Both the position numbers and the translations under genes were made by a program. Positions 44,469 to 53,676 of a DNA stretch of 64,000 nt are shown piece after piece. Location: assembly GCA_046331425.1 (NCBI GenBank), contig JAXLQU010000016.1:50843-114842 (forward strand), read 5' to 3'. This DNA is from JANNUT01 sp046331425 (GTDB lineage: Bacteria > Acidobacteriota > Polarisedimenticolia > J045). How positions within the stretch are numbered: the first letter of the stretch is position 1; every line of letters begins with the position of its first letter. The notes beneath the pieces were generated by a model, which worked only from the letters and a program-made list of their open reading frames with translations, made no database searches and was not told the DNA's origin.

Positions 44469-45026
44469 GCTGCACCCTTGAAGTGCTGCATGAAGGTACC
44501 AACAAATCACACGAACAACAATCGAAAGTAGCGAGTGAATGAACAAATATTTTGCGCAGGCGAGATACGATCGCCGCGTTGTGCATCGTCGTGCAAACGA
44601 CACGCGAGCAATGATCCCCGCGCTGCATCGACGAACCAAGCGCAAGCGAGGAGTGACGCTCACGCCATACGGTCGCATCAAATCAACGCGCGCAATGGTT
44701 TCCGCATCGCACGATCGATCCACAAGCATTCGAGGTCGGGCGATGGCAACGCTCCGAATCGAGCGAAGCGCCCGCGGCTCTCGAGAGTGTCTGCACCTCG
44801 GCTCCCACAGCAAACCAGTCGAGCACCAGCGCACCGCACGTTCGATCATGGCTGTCGGTGTCAGGCCACGCTCGAGATCGACGAAACGTGCGCTCGTAGT
44901 GGCCTGCCCCCAATCTCGTAGACACCAAACCATTCACCAACGCCGTCCGATGCAGGGAATGAGCCGCCAGCGGTAACCACACGAGTGTCATCACGCGTGC
45001 TCCGGCCCTCGATCCTTCGATCTGCA
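44469..45026. other. Intergenic stretch with no recognised gene
   Basis: 558 bases between the HNH gene and the broken decarboxylase copy. ORFs here are Arg/His/Ser-rich and look like noncoding GC-rich sequence. No RNA gene, hairpin terminator or known insertion-sequence piece was recognised. Confidence 0.5.
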
Positions 45027-45480
45027 ACGCAGACAACCCTCGCCTCCATCGAGGAGGCCCGCGCGAACCTCACAAGCGACCATCACTCGAGATCGAGTCA
45101 TGGCTGGGTCGAAGGTTCGACACGCGGGTGATCGCACCAAAACCATATCGAAGGAACTCGCAACGGTTTACTGTTCGCGGCACCGGCAGTGCCGGAACAG
45201 CTCCCCCGTGAACGCAGAGGAATTCCGCAAACTCGGCCATCTGTTTCGTCGATCGGATCGTCGCGTACCGAGAGCAGATCGAATCGCTGCCGGTGATGAG
45301 TCTGGTGAAGCCCGGCGAAATCCGCGCTCGATTTCCCAAGCAGCCGCCGCATGAGGGCAGTCACGCCGCTCGAGCTCTATCGCTGCTGCAACGCGACGTG
45401 ATGCTCGGCATCACACACCGGAATCGTCCGAGCTTCTTCGCCTACTTTCCATCCAACACCAGCTATGCCTCGAGCCTGGG
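45027..45480 (+). pseudogene. Broken 5' copy of the amino-acid decarboxylase gene
   Basis: Matches 46737-47188 almost base for base, including about 180 bases upstream of the decarboxylase start and its first 90 codons. It has an extra base where CTGTTTCG replaces GAGTTCG (about 45240), which breaks the frame, and other substitutions including ATG to ACG at the upstream candidate start. Similarity stops abruptly at about 45480 after GCCTCGA. It is a decayed partial tandem duplicate. Confidence 0.9.
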
Positions 45481-45770
45481 AGGCAATACCGGCGTGGGGC
45501 AGTCCTATGACTGGCTATCGAGCGTCAGGTCGATCCATGGTCGGTTCGACTGACTGAATCCGTTCTCTCCGGTACTCGACCAGGTCGGCGATCGTCAACT
45601 CGAGCGTTGCGCAACACGCGACCGTGCGCCCAAGCCGCAGAAGGGCGACCAGTCATACAGATTTGATGAACATTTGCATTTCGACCCGCTCGTGGTGCGT
45701 AAGCTCTTGACCGAGACGGAGCCAAGCCGTTCTGGGCAGGCGCCGATCGTCCCGGCACGGAGGTGGTCGC

Positions 45771-46091
45771 ATGGCACTCTATTTCTCACTCAATGCCGTT
45801 CCCGAACTGAGATCGCTGACATCCGATCAACGACGCAGCCTCGTCGCCAACTGTGCACCGCAACTCGCGGCTGACCCGCAAGTCAGGGCGACACAGCTGG
45901 TCTGTTCTGCGATGGCAGCCGCCGGCGCAGTGCTCGGAGCGTTGGCGGGCCGATCGTCAGGAGCAACCCTCGCGGCTGGGATCGCGTTCGGCGCACTTGT
46001 CGGCGGTGCAATCGGCGGCGCGCTCTATGGTGTCGTGCTCGCAAACTGCGCTCGACCGCACTTACGCGCAGCTCTTGGGCGCGAGTCGTAG
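45771..46091 (+). CDS. Small membrane protein, unrecognised
   Basis: 106 aa, start ATG with GGAGG 8 bases upstream. Residues 40-92 form two hydrophobic segments rich in Gly and Ala (AAAGAVLGALAGRSSG, AGIAFGALVGGAIGGALYG), a glycine-zipper-like pattern, with Arg-rich ends. It sits in the scarred region between the two decarboxylase copies; no known family. The clear ribosome-binding site argues that it is real. Confidence 0.5.
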   Translation: MALYFSLNAVPELRSLTSDQRRSLVANCAPQLAADPQVRATQLVCSAMAAAGAVLGALAGRSSGATLAAGIAFGALVGGAIGGALYGVVLANCARPHLRAALGRES

Positions 46092-46172
46092 TCACGCGCC
46101 ACGCAATTACCCGAGCACCACCCGCGATGGACCACAACGGGTGATGCCAGCTTTCTGCTGATTCTGGGGGCG

Positions 46173-46640
46173 TGTCAGCAAGGGCGTTCATGTTGCGAGG
46201 CGGCGCCCGCAGAAGCTGGGGAACTCCATGTTGAGCGTCAAGCGCGATCACAACCGACTGTTGACGAGATCTTCAAGCGGACAAGCGATCAGGTGATTCC
46301 GAAGGGACCAGGTATCGGTGACGCGTTGTTGTACATCTGCAATCACGAGTAGGGACTGCGTGTATTCCTGACGGGCCCTTGTGCGCCACTGGATAGGAAC
46401 CCTGCTGAGTGGACCTTGCGCGGAGCGGTTGTCGGGGGGAAGAACTACTACGGATCGTAATCGGCGCGCGGCACCGAGGTCGCGGTGATCTTCTACGGCT
46501 TGATCGAGTCGGCAGCCCTCGACGGTATCGATCCCAAGCGCTACCTGCGCTCGGTGGCTGAGAACGTGCTGCGTGATCCCAACGCGATGACGCTACTGAA
46601 TGGCCTGGGTGAGGTCGCGGACTTCGGTGGCACGGGTTGG
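46173..46640 (+). mobile_element. IS66-family transposase (TnpC) C-terminal remnant
   Basis: One reading frame carries, in order, RQARSQPTVDEIFKRTSDQV, GIGDALLYICNHE, a TAG stop, FLTGPCAPLDRNPAEWTLRG, KNYYGS, a TAA stop, and VIFYGLIESAALDGIDPKRY with LRSVAENVL. These match in order the IS66 transposase C-terminal segments (RQ.S.PVLDEL, GKALxYxLNxW, LDNNxAERALR, KNxLFxGS, YSLIETAKxNGxxPYxYL). Two in-frame stops and loss of the N-terminus show it is dead. No terminal inverted repeats were identified. Confidence 0.78.
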
Positions 46641-46736
46641 TGGCGGGCGGAAATGCCGGCACGCGAGTGGATACACTCAGCCCCCCGGCGTGCACGGTGA
46701 ATTGACGATCGCGCGCGGCCCGCCCGTCGACCTGAG

Positions 46737-47188
46737 ACGCAGAGAACCCTCGCCTCCATCAAGGAGGCCCGCGCGAATCTCACAAGCGACCATCACTCGA
46801 GATCGAGTCAGGACTGGGTCGAAGGTTCGACACGCGGGTGATCGCACCAAAACCATATCGAAGGAACTCGCAATGGTTTACTGTTCGCGGCACCGGCAGT
46901 GCCGGAACAGGTGCCCAGTGAACGCAGAGGAATTCCGCAAACTCGGCCATGAGTTCGTCGATTGGATCGTCGCGTACCGAGAGCAGATCGAATCGCTGCC
47001 GGTGATGAGTCCGGTGAAGCCCGGCGAAATCCGCGCTCGATTTCCCAAGCAGCCGCCGCAAGAGGGCGGTCACGCCGCTCGAGCTCTATCGCTGCTGCAA
47101 CGCGACGTGATGCCCGGCATCACACACTGGAATCATCCGAGCTTCTTCGCCTACTTCCCATCCAACACCAGCTATGCCTCGATCCTGG
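46737..47188 (+). repeat. Intact-side copy of the 0.45-kb direct repeat
   Basis: Direct repeat partner of 45027-45480; starts at ACGCAGA and ends at CTATGCCTCGA. It spans the upstream region and first part of the intact decarboxylase gene. The copies are 1.7 kb apart, with the IS66 remnant between them. Confidence 0.88.
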
Positions 47189-48336
47189 CCGACCTCGTCG
47201 CCTCCGGTTTGGGAGTGCAGGGGATGAGTTGGCAAACGTCGCCGGCCGCCACCGAGGTGGAAGAGGTGAGGATGGATTGGTTGCGGCAGATGGTGGGGCT
47301 CAGCGACTCCTTCACCGGCGTGATTCACGACACCGCCAGCACCGCCACGCTGTGTGCCTTGATCTGCGCGCGCGAGAAAGCTTCGCAGTTCGCGCAGAAC
47401 GGCGCAGGGTTGCAGGGCCACGAGGCTCCGTTGGTGGTGTACGCGTCGGAAGAAGGACACAGCTCGATCGAGAAGGCCGCGCTGCTCGCTGGGTTCGGCA
47501 AGCGGCACTTTCGGTTGATCGGCACCGACGACGCGCACGCGTTGCGCATCGATCTGCTGCAAGCCGCGATCGAGCGCGATCTGGCAGCAGGACTGCGACC
47601 GTGCGCACTCGTGGCCGCGGTGGGGACGACCGGAACCACAGCGCTCGACCCGGTCGCTGGAATGGCTGCGCTCGCTGTCAAACACAATCTGTGGTTGCAC
47701 GTCGATGCAGCAATGGCCGGCACCGCGATGGTGCTGCCGGAATGCCGCTGGATGTGGGAAGGTGTCGAGCAAGCCGACTCGCTGGTGTTCAACCCGCACA
47801 AGTGGATGGGTGTCGGCTTCGATTACTCTGCCTACTATGTGCGCGACCCGCAGCACTTGATTCGCGTGATGAGCACTAACCCGAGCTATCTACGCACTCA
47901 ACAAGATGGCGAGGTGAAGAACTTCCGCGACTGGCACCTGCAACTGGGGCGTCGCTTTCGCTCGCTCAAGTTGTGGTTTCACCTGCTCGACGTTGGGGTA
48001 GAAGGGATTCAAGCGAGGCTACGTCGCGATCTGCAAAACGCGGCCTGGCTACGCGCACAAGTGCAGTCCACTCCCGATTGGGAGCTGATGGCCCCAGCGC
48101 CACTGCAAACCGTCTGCGTGCGACACCTTCTCGCCGACCGCGACGAAGCGGCACTCGCCTCGCACAACATGGAGATCGCTCGACGACTCAACAGTGGAGG
48201 CGGTGCGTATCTCACACCAAGCGTGCTGAAGGGGAAGCAGATGCTGCGGATCTCGATCGGCGCGGAGCGAACCGAGCATCATCACGTCGAAGCGCTGTGG
48301 GCTGCGCTACGACTCGCTGCAAGCGACTCTCAGTGA
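46918..48336 (+). CDS. PLP-dependent aromatic-L-amino-acid decarboxylase-like (group II)
   Basis: 472 aa from GTG at 46918 giving MNAEEFRKLGHEFVDWI, the family N-terminus; AGG lies just upstream. An ATG at 46873 would add 15 unlike residues and is mutated in the broken copy. PLP site: Lys295 in FNPHKWMGVGFD; HVDAAMAGTA (Asp) and GTTGTTALDPV also match. C-terminal LRISIGAERTEHHHVEALW is typical. Substrate may be Trp, Tyr, Phe or DOPA. It is convergent with the 5-oxoproline operon, with a seven-base stop overlap. Confidence 0.92.
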   Translation: MNAEEFRKLGHEFVDWIVAYREQIESLPVMSPVKPGEIRARFPKQPPQEGGHAARALSLLQRDVMPGITHWNHPSFFAYFPSNTSYASILADLVASGLGVQGMSWQTSPAATEVEEVRMDWLRQMVGLSDSFTGVIHDTASTATLCALICAREKASQFAQNGAGLQGHEAPLVVYASEEGHSSIEKAALLAGFGKRHFRLIGTDDAHALRIDLLQAAIERDLAAGLRPCALVAAVGTTGTTALDPVAGMAALAVKHNLWLHVDAAMAGTAMVLPECRWMWEGVEQADSLVFNPHKWMGVGFDYSAYYVRDPQHLIRVMSTNPSYLRTQQDGEVKNFRDWHLQLGRRFRSLKLWFHLLDVGVEGIQARLRRDLQNAAWLRAQVQSTPDWELMAPAPLQTVCVRHLLADRDEAALASHNMEIARRLNSGGGAYLTPSVLKGKQMLRISIGAERTEHHHVEALWAALRLAASDSQ

Positions 48337-49022
48337 GGTGCGGCGATCCGGTGGTTGGCGCGCATCAAGGCGTCGCGTACCGCCGCGACGATCCGGCCGG
48401 CTCCAGGCGTATCGCCATGCACACAGATCGACTCGACCTCGAGCTCGAGCGCTTGCTCGGCCGCTTCCTCAGGCCTGCGAATCAGCGCGTCCGGTTCGGT
48501 GCGGGGTACCAGCGAGCCATCGGGTAGGTAGCGCCGATCGGCATACCCTTCGCGCAGATAGCGCATCCCATGCCCGCGCGCGGCCGCCTCGAAGGCGCTC
48601 GCCGGCGGTCCCACCATCACCAAGCGCCGATCGATCAACGCGATCTGTTCCACCAACGAATACGCCAAACCATCGTGCTTGGCGACGCGGTGGTACAGCG
48701 CTCCGTGCGGCTTGAGTTGCGATACGCGCATCCCTTCGGACTCGGCAATCTCGATCAAGCGCAACAACTGCGCTTCGATCTCGGGCAGAAGCTCCGATGG
48801 AGCCAACTCCAGCGCGCGCCGGCCGAACCCATCGCGATCGGGAAAGCTGGGATGCGCGCCGATCGACAGTCCATGCTCGCGGGCCAACAACACCGCACTG
48901 AGCATCGTGGCGTCGTCGCCGGTGTGTCCGCCGCAGGCGATGTGAATCGTGGTCACCAGCGGCGCCAACGCTCGGTCATCGAACCCTTCGCCACCGTCGA
49001 AGTTGAGATCGATCGTTCTCAC
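48330..49022 (-). CDS. pxpA: 5-oxoprolinase subunit A (LamB/YcsF family)
   Basis: 230 aa from GTG at 49022 with GGAGG 5 bases upstream, overlapping the pxpC stop (GTGA). LamB/YcsF motifs: IDLNFDGGEGFDD, HIACGGHTGD, IGAHPSFPDRDGFGRR, LKPHGALYH and CVHGDTPGA. With PxpB and PxpC it forms the ATP-dependent enzyme that hydrolyses 5-oxo-L-proline (pyroglutamate) to glutamate. The N-terminus reads NFDGGEGF where many homologues have NCDLGEGFG. Last gene of the operon. Confidence 0.93.
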   Translation of the reverse strand: MRTIDLNFDGGEGFDDRALAPLVTTIHIACGGHTGDDATMLSAVLLAREHGLSIGAHPSFPDRDGFGRRALELAPSELLPEIEAQLLRLIEIAESEGMRVSQLKPHGALYHRVAKHDGLAYSLVEQIALIDRRLVMVGPPASAFEAAARGHGMRYLREGYADRRYLPDGSLVPRTEPDALIRRPEEAAEQALELEVESICVHGDTPGAGRIVAAVRDALMRANHRIAAPH

Positions 49023-49954
49023 AAGTCCTCCGTCAGCGCCGTCAACTGTTGCGTCTGCAACTGCAATGCCCGGCGTGCGTCGTTGTGGTCGACCACGCGG
49101 AAGCGAAAGGTCGCACCGAATGGCGCGCGCACGATAGCCCCAATGTCGGCTGCAATGACAGTGGCAAGTTGCGGATAGCCGCCGGTCACCGGTCGTTCGC
49201 ACAACAGCACGATCGGCTGTCCGGCAGCCGTGACTTGGATCGTGCCCAACGCTGTGGGAATAGGCGATAGTGAATCGGCATCGACGCAAAGCTCGAGCTT
49301 CGGTCCGTCCAAGCGAAACCCCGTTCGATTCGAAGTGCGGCTGGCCGTCCAAGAGGCGCTGCACAACGCCCGGAGCGTCGCATCGCCCAGCAATTCGACG
49401 TGCGGTCCGCGCAGGACACGCACCGAAACGAGATTGTCGGACTCGAACATCAACCCGGGCGGAACACCGTGCGAGAAGTTGCGCACCGTCTCGCTCCCTA
49501 TCGGCAGAAGATCGCCCGCCCGCAGGGCCCGACCATGCACGCCGCCGAATCCGGCTGCCAAACAGGTCGATCGACTCCCGAGTATCGGCTCCACGTCGAT
49601 GCCGCCGCGCACCGCCAACACAGCGCGCGGCGTGCCGTGTCCGTCGCGCAGGTCGAGTCGCTCGCCCTTGCGCAGCAGCATCACCGCGCCCGGTTGTGGC
49701 CCGAAGCGGCCTCCGATCACCGCCACCCATGTGTCGGTGCGCGCTTGCAACACCGGCCCTTGCAAGTGCATTTCGATCCCCGCGGCTTGGTCGGAGTTAC
49801 CGACCATCCGATTGGCCAAGCGAAGTGCGATCGTGTCCAAAGCGCCCGCCGTGGGCACACCGAAGTCGGACCATCCAACGCGCCCAAGATCCTGCACGGT
49901 GGTGAGTGCGCCGCCGTGATGAACAATCAGTGCGCCGCTCAAGTCGGCACCCAT
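49019..49954 (-). CDS. pxpC: 5-oxoprolinase subunit C (KipA/biotin-dependent carboxyltransferase-like)
   Basis: 311 aa. Family N-terminus GGALTTVQDLGRVGWSDFGVPTAGALD, then LANRMVGN, and later FRLDGPKLEL and RPVTGGYPQLATVIAADIGAI. Subunit C works with PxpB as the part that phosphorylates or transfers for PxpA. Overlaps pxpB by 16 bases and pxpA by four. Product length is normal. Confidence 0.92.
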   Translation of the reverse strand: MGADLSGALIVHHGGALTTVQDLGRVGWSDFGVPTAGALDTIALRLANRMVGNSDQAAGIEMHLQGPVLQARTDTWVAVIGGRFGPQPGAVMLLRKGERLDLRDGHGTPRAVLAVRGGIDVEPILGSRSTCLAAGFGGVHGRALRAGDLLPIGSETVRNFSHGVPPGLMFESDNLVSVRVLRGPHVELLGDATLRALCSASWTASRTSNRTGFRLDGPKLELCVDADSLSPIPTALGTIQVTAAGQPIVLLCERPVTGGYPQLATVIAADIGAIVRAPFGATFRFRVVDHNDARRALQLQTQQLTALTEDL

Positions 49955-50550
49955 CGCACCAGATCACCCGGAGCCAACATCGAGGGTGACTCGCGGGTTG
50001 CGTCGAATAGCACCCCGTCGGTTCGACCGATCCGATTCCAACCGCCTGGGCTGCTCGCCGGATAGACACCTGCGTATCCGGCGGCGACCGCAACGCTCCC
50101 GGCTGGAACATGTGCGCGCGGAGTACCGCGGCGCGGTACCTGGAGTTGACGTGGCAGTCCCAACAGATACGGAAAACCTGGAAGAAACCCTATCCATCCG
50201 ACCGTGAAGCGAGTCGATGTGACGGCGTCGACGTATGCCGCAGGCGACAGTTGGCAACGTGCCGCGACATCGGCCAAATCCTCACCGTCGAATCGAACCG
50301 GCAATGACAACTCACGCGGCGTTGCCGCAGCCTCGGCGCGTGCGCCGCGTTCCAACTCGGTCAGAAACGATGGATCGAAGGCGTCGTCTCCAACCACCAA
50401 CAGCGTGCGCGAGGCGGCGATCGTCTCGATCAACCCCGGTGGCTTCGCCATCTGAAGCGCGCGTTGCACGACCAGCGCGCGTCGGCATGCGATGAGTTCA
50501 TCGGCATCCTGAAACTGAAGCAACCAACTCGATTCACCGATCGGTTTCAT
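49939..50550 (-). CDS. pxpB: 5-oxoprolinase subunit B (KipI-like)
   Basis: 203 aa from the ATG at 50550, overlapping the permease stop (ATGA). KipI/PxpB features: GESSWLLQFQDAD, LPVRFDGEDLADVAARCQLS, VGWIGFLPGFPYLLGLP, LQVPRRGTPRAHVPAGSVAVA and GGWNRIGRT. Some homologues (Bacillus KipI) also inhibit a sensor kinase, but the operon supports the oxoprolinase role here. Confidence 0.92.
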   Translation of the reverse strand: MKPIGESSWLLQFQDADELIACRRALVVQRALQMAKPPGLIETIAASRTLLVVGDDAFDPSFLTELERGARAEAAATPRELSLPVRFDGEDLADVAARCQLSPAAYVDAVTSTRFTVGWIGFLPGFPYLLGLPRQLQVPRRGTPRAHVPAGSVAVAAGYAGVYPASSPGGWNRIGRTDGVLFDATRESPSMLAPGDLVRWVPT

Positions 50551-51881
50551 GTCGCTATTCTGCGTCGCAACCACAGGTATGCCGGAACGCCTGCAAGCAC
50601 GATCAGATACCCCGGCCACGCCGTTTCCGGCCGCGCGATCGCCAGCAACACCATCACGCCGCCACTCAGCGCAATGAACGAAACACTGGTCCACGGATAG
50701 CCCCACGCGCGATAGGGTCGAGCGGCATGAGGCAATCGATGACGCAGCACCGCAACGGCAGCGACCATCAGAATCACGATCAAGAGCTCGACCGAGATCA
50801 CGTAGCGCAGCAGTTGCGAGTAGCTACCGGACAATACCAACACGCTGCACCACACCGCTTGAACCGCCAAGGCGGCACCCGGCACCTGCGCGGCGTTGAG
50901 CCGGCCGAACGTCGGGAAAAACATGCGGGCTTGTGCCGCGGCATACACGACACGCGCGCCCGAAAGCACCAGGCCGTTCACGCACCCGAAGGTCGAGACC
51001 AAGATCGCAGCGGCCATCAACGAGCCGCCAACTCCCGGCAGGAGTACTTCCGCCGCGGCACTGCCGACCCGCTGACCCGGAGCGCTCGCGATGCCTTGTA
51101 ATCCGAGCAGCTTCAAGTAGCCGATGTTCGTGACCACATACAGAACAGCAACCAACGCGCAGCCGCCGAGCAGCGCGCGCGGAAACACATGCGCTGGCCG
51201 CTCCACCTCGGCTGAGGGGAACGTCACGTTGAACCACGCCGACTGCGAGAACAACGGCCCCACCATCGCGGCTGCAAATGCCAAGAGCGAAAACTCGACC
51301 ACGGTTGACAGCGGTGCGCCGCCGGTTGCATTCGGCAGCGAGGCGGGAGCGGCGATCACGCCGCGCCACAGCAGTCCACCCAAGGTCAGCAACAGCAGTG
51401 CGGCGTACTTCAGCACCGTCAGCAGATTCTGAATCGAGGTACCGGTGCGCAGTCCGCTTGCATTGGCCAGCGTCAGCAGTGCGATCACGCCCAAGGCGAC
51501 GACCCGGTCCCACGGCGCCGCCAATCCAGCCACGAACAACCCGAGAAACTTCGCGAACGCCGCGGCGACGGCCGCGATCGTGCCGCTTTGCACCACCAAG
51601 AATGTCGTCCATGCGAACAGAAACGCGGCACCCGGACCGTAAGCCTCGCGAAAGTACACGAACGGCCCGCCAGCCTGCGGCAGAAGAACGGCAAGTTCGG
51701 CGACATGCGTGGCGGCCAACATCGTGAGCAACCCGGCCATGGACCACGCCGCCAACAAACCCGCGGCGCTGCCTGTCAGTTGAGCGGTGTCGGCCGAGAC
51801 GATGAAGATCCCCGAGCCGATCATCGAACCGACCACCAGCATCGTGGCGTCGAAGGTCCTGATCTGCCGTGTCGAGTGCAT
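50547..51881 (-). CDS. APC-family amino acid permease, probable 5-oxoproline/glutamate importer
   Basis: 444 aa with about 12 membrane helices. The N-terminal RTFDATMLVVGSMIGSGIFIVS is the APC substrate loop, and LLPQAGGPFVYFREAYGPGAAF is the next conserved piece. It is the first gene of the operon and translationally coupled to pxpB, so uptake of pyroglutamate or a related compound is the obvious inference. Divergent from the ATP-grasp gene. Confidence 0.88.
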   Translation of the reverse strand: MHSTRQIRTFDATMLVVGSMIGSGIFIVSADTAQLTGSAAGLLAAWSMAGLLTMLAATHVAELAVLLPQAGGPFVYFREAYGPGAAFLFAWTTFLVVQSGTIAAVAAAFAKFLGLFVAGLAAPWDRVVALGVIALLTLANASGLRTGTSIQNLLTVLKYAALLLLTLGGLLWRGVIAAPASLPNATGGAPLSTVVEFSLLAFAAAMVGPLFSQSAWFNVTFPSAEVERPAHVFPRALLGGCALVAVLYVVTNIGYLKLLGLQGIASAPGQRVGSAAAEVLLPGVGGSLMAAAILVSTFGCVNGLVLSGARVVYAAAQARMFFPTFGRLNAAQVPGAALAVQAVWCSVLVLSGSYSQLLRYVISVELLIVILMVAAVAVLRHRLPHAARPYRAWGYPWTSVSFIALSGGVMVLLAIARPETAWPGYLIVLAGVPAYLWLRRRIAT

Positions 51882-52019
51882 GTGAGGGCCGCAAGGATAC
51901 CCAAACCTCGGTCGCCTCGTGACGCTCGATGACCCAACCCACCGAAGGCATTGGGCTTGACACAGATCGCTGTCGCAATGCGACGCTGTTTCCTAGAATG
52001 CCGATCGAAAGGCGACAGC

Positions 52020-53240
52020 ATGAAAACGGTGTTGTTCATCTCCCCTGGCTACCCTTCTGAAATGCCCGATTTCGTGCGCGGTTTGGCAGAGGTTGGGGTG
52101 CAGGTTTTGGGGCTGGGCGATCAGCCTCCCGGCGCCTTGCCGGCGATGACACAACACGCGCTCTCCGACTACCTGCAGGTCAAATCGTTGTGGGATGAGG
52201 AGCAGGTCATCACCGAGGTCAAGGAGTGGCTCGGTACACGACTCGTCGACCGCGTCGAGTGTTTGTGGGAGGTTGGGATGCTGCTCGCGGCCAAACTGCG
52301 AGCCGCGTTGGGCGCCAAAGGCCTGACCGTCGAACAAGCAATCCCGTTCCGCAACAAAGAAGCGATGAAGCTCAAACTCGATCGCGCCGGCATCCGCGTG
52401 CCGCGCCACGCGTCGGCCAAGGGGGCTCGCGAGATCCGAGCTCGAGCGGCCGAGATCGGCTACCCACTCATCCTCAAGCCGATCGCAGGCGCCGGCTCTG
52501 CCGACACGCATCGGGTCAACGACAAAGCAGAACTTGATCTCGCAATCAAGGCAACCAAGCACCAAGCCGAGATGAGCGTCGAAGAGTTCATCGAGGGCGA
52601 GGAGTACACGTTCGACACGGTTTCAATCAACGGCGTGCCGCAATACTTCAACATTGCGTGGTACCGACCGCGCCCGTTGATTGCACGGAGTTTCGAATGG
52701 CTCAGCCCTCAGGTGATTGCGCTGCGTCGCCCCGAGGCACCGGAGTTGAGCGGCGGCGTGGCGATGGGCCTGGCCGTGCTACGCGCCCTCGAGTTTGAAT
52801 CGGGGTTCACTCACATGGAGTGGTACTTGAAGGCCGACGGCGAGGTTGTCTTCGGTGAAATCGGTGGACGGCCCCCCGGTGCACATCAAGTCGATCAAAT
52901 GAACTACTCGTGCGATATCGATGTATTTCGCGGTTGGGCGGAAGCGGTTGCGCTGGGAACCTACTCCGAACCTTCTCGGCGGCTCTACAACGTCGCCACC
53001 ATCTACAAACGCGCGCGCGGCGAGGGGCGGATCCACGGTGTCTGCGGGTATCAACGATTCATGCGCCACTACGCCGATACCATCGTGTGGGACAACTTGC
53101 TGCCGATCGGTGCGCACCGTCGCGACTGGAAGCAAACGCTGGTGAGCGACGGTTTCATGATGCTGCGCCACCCCGATTTGGAAACGACGCTGGCAATCGC
53201 CGATGACTTCGGCGAGACCGTCACGATGCTGGCGCAGTAG
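52020..53240 (+). CDS. ATP-grasp ligase
   Basis: 406 aa from the ATG at 52020 (AAAGG upstream). N-terminal pre-ATP-grasp Rossmann part (KTVLFISPGYPSEMPDFVRGLAEVG), then ATP-grasp: FRNKEAMKLKLDRAGIRVPRHA, YPLILKPIAGAGSADTHRV (ATP-binding Lys), MSVEEFIEGEEYTFDTVSINGV and metal-binding EWYLKADGEVVFGEIGGRPPGAHQ. It forms a carboxylate-amine or thiol bond, but the substrates are unknown. The closest type looks like the stand-alone amino acid or peptide ligases. It is divergent from the permease. Confidence 0.85.
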   Translation: MKTVLFISPGYPSEMPDFVRGLAEVGVQVLGLGDQPPGALPAMTQHALSDYLQVKSLWDEEQVITEVKEWLGTRLVDRVECLWEVGMLLAAKLRAALGAKGLTVEQAIPFRNKEAMKLKLDRAGIRVPRHASAKGAREIRARAAEIGYPLILKPIAGAGSADTHRVNDKAELDLAIKATKHQAEMSVEEFIEGEEYTFDTVSINGVPQYFNIAWYRPRPLIARSFEWLSPQVIALRRPEAPELSGGVAMGLAVLRALEFESGFTHMEWYLKADGEVVFGEIGGRPPGAHQVDQMNYSCDIDVFRGWAEAVALGTYSEPSRRLYNVATIYKRARGEGRIHGVCGYQRFMRHYADTIVWDNLLPIGAHRRDWKQTLVSDGFMMLRHPDLETTLAIADDFGETVTMLAQ

Positions 53241-53268
53241 CCACTTTCAATCGCCGCAGATCGGCCGG

Positions 53269-53628
53269 CTTGCATTCAGTTTCGATCCAGCGGAGAGTGC
53301 TGCCACATCCAGCACAGAAACCGCGACCGTGAAGCTGCGCTTCAAGCAACCGGATGGAGAGTCCAGCGTCGAGCGTACGTTGGTAGTCCATGACGACGCA
53401 CAGGACTGGAGAGCCGCTAGCACCGAACTGCGCTTCGCCGCGGCCGTTGCCTCGTTCGGCATGATCCTGCGACAGTCGCCTCACAAGGGATCATCGACGT
53501 TGGAGCTTGTTTCTCAACTGGCCAAAGGCGCGACGGCATTCGATCCCAATGGCCACCGTGCCGCGTTTCTTGCAATGGTGGAGCGGTCACGTCCGTTGTT
53601 GACTCAGCCGAGCGCAACGGCCGACTGA
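53269..53628 (+). pseudogene. Orphan C-terminal part of a VWA/YfbK-like protein (DUF3520-like)
   Basis: The frame reads TATVKLRFKQPDGESSVERT, then LRFAAAVASFGMILRQSPHKG and FDPNGHRAAFLAMVERSRPLL, matching the C-terminal DUF3520-type segment of YfbK-like von Willebrand A proteins. Those proteins are normally about 500-600 aa, with a VWA domain before this part; here it is absent, and the ATP-grasp stop lies just upstream. Either a decayed remnant or a reused fragment. An ORF start at 53203 exists but has no good ribosome-binding site. Confidence 0.6.
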
Positions 53629-53676
53629 GGCCTGTTTACGCCGCGGCCGGCGCTGCTCGAGGTGCTTGCCGCTGCA

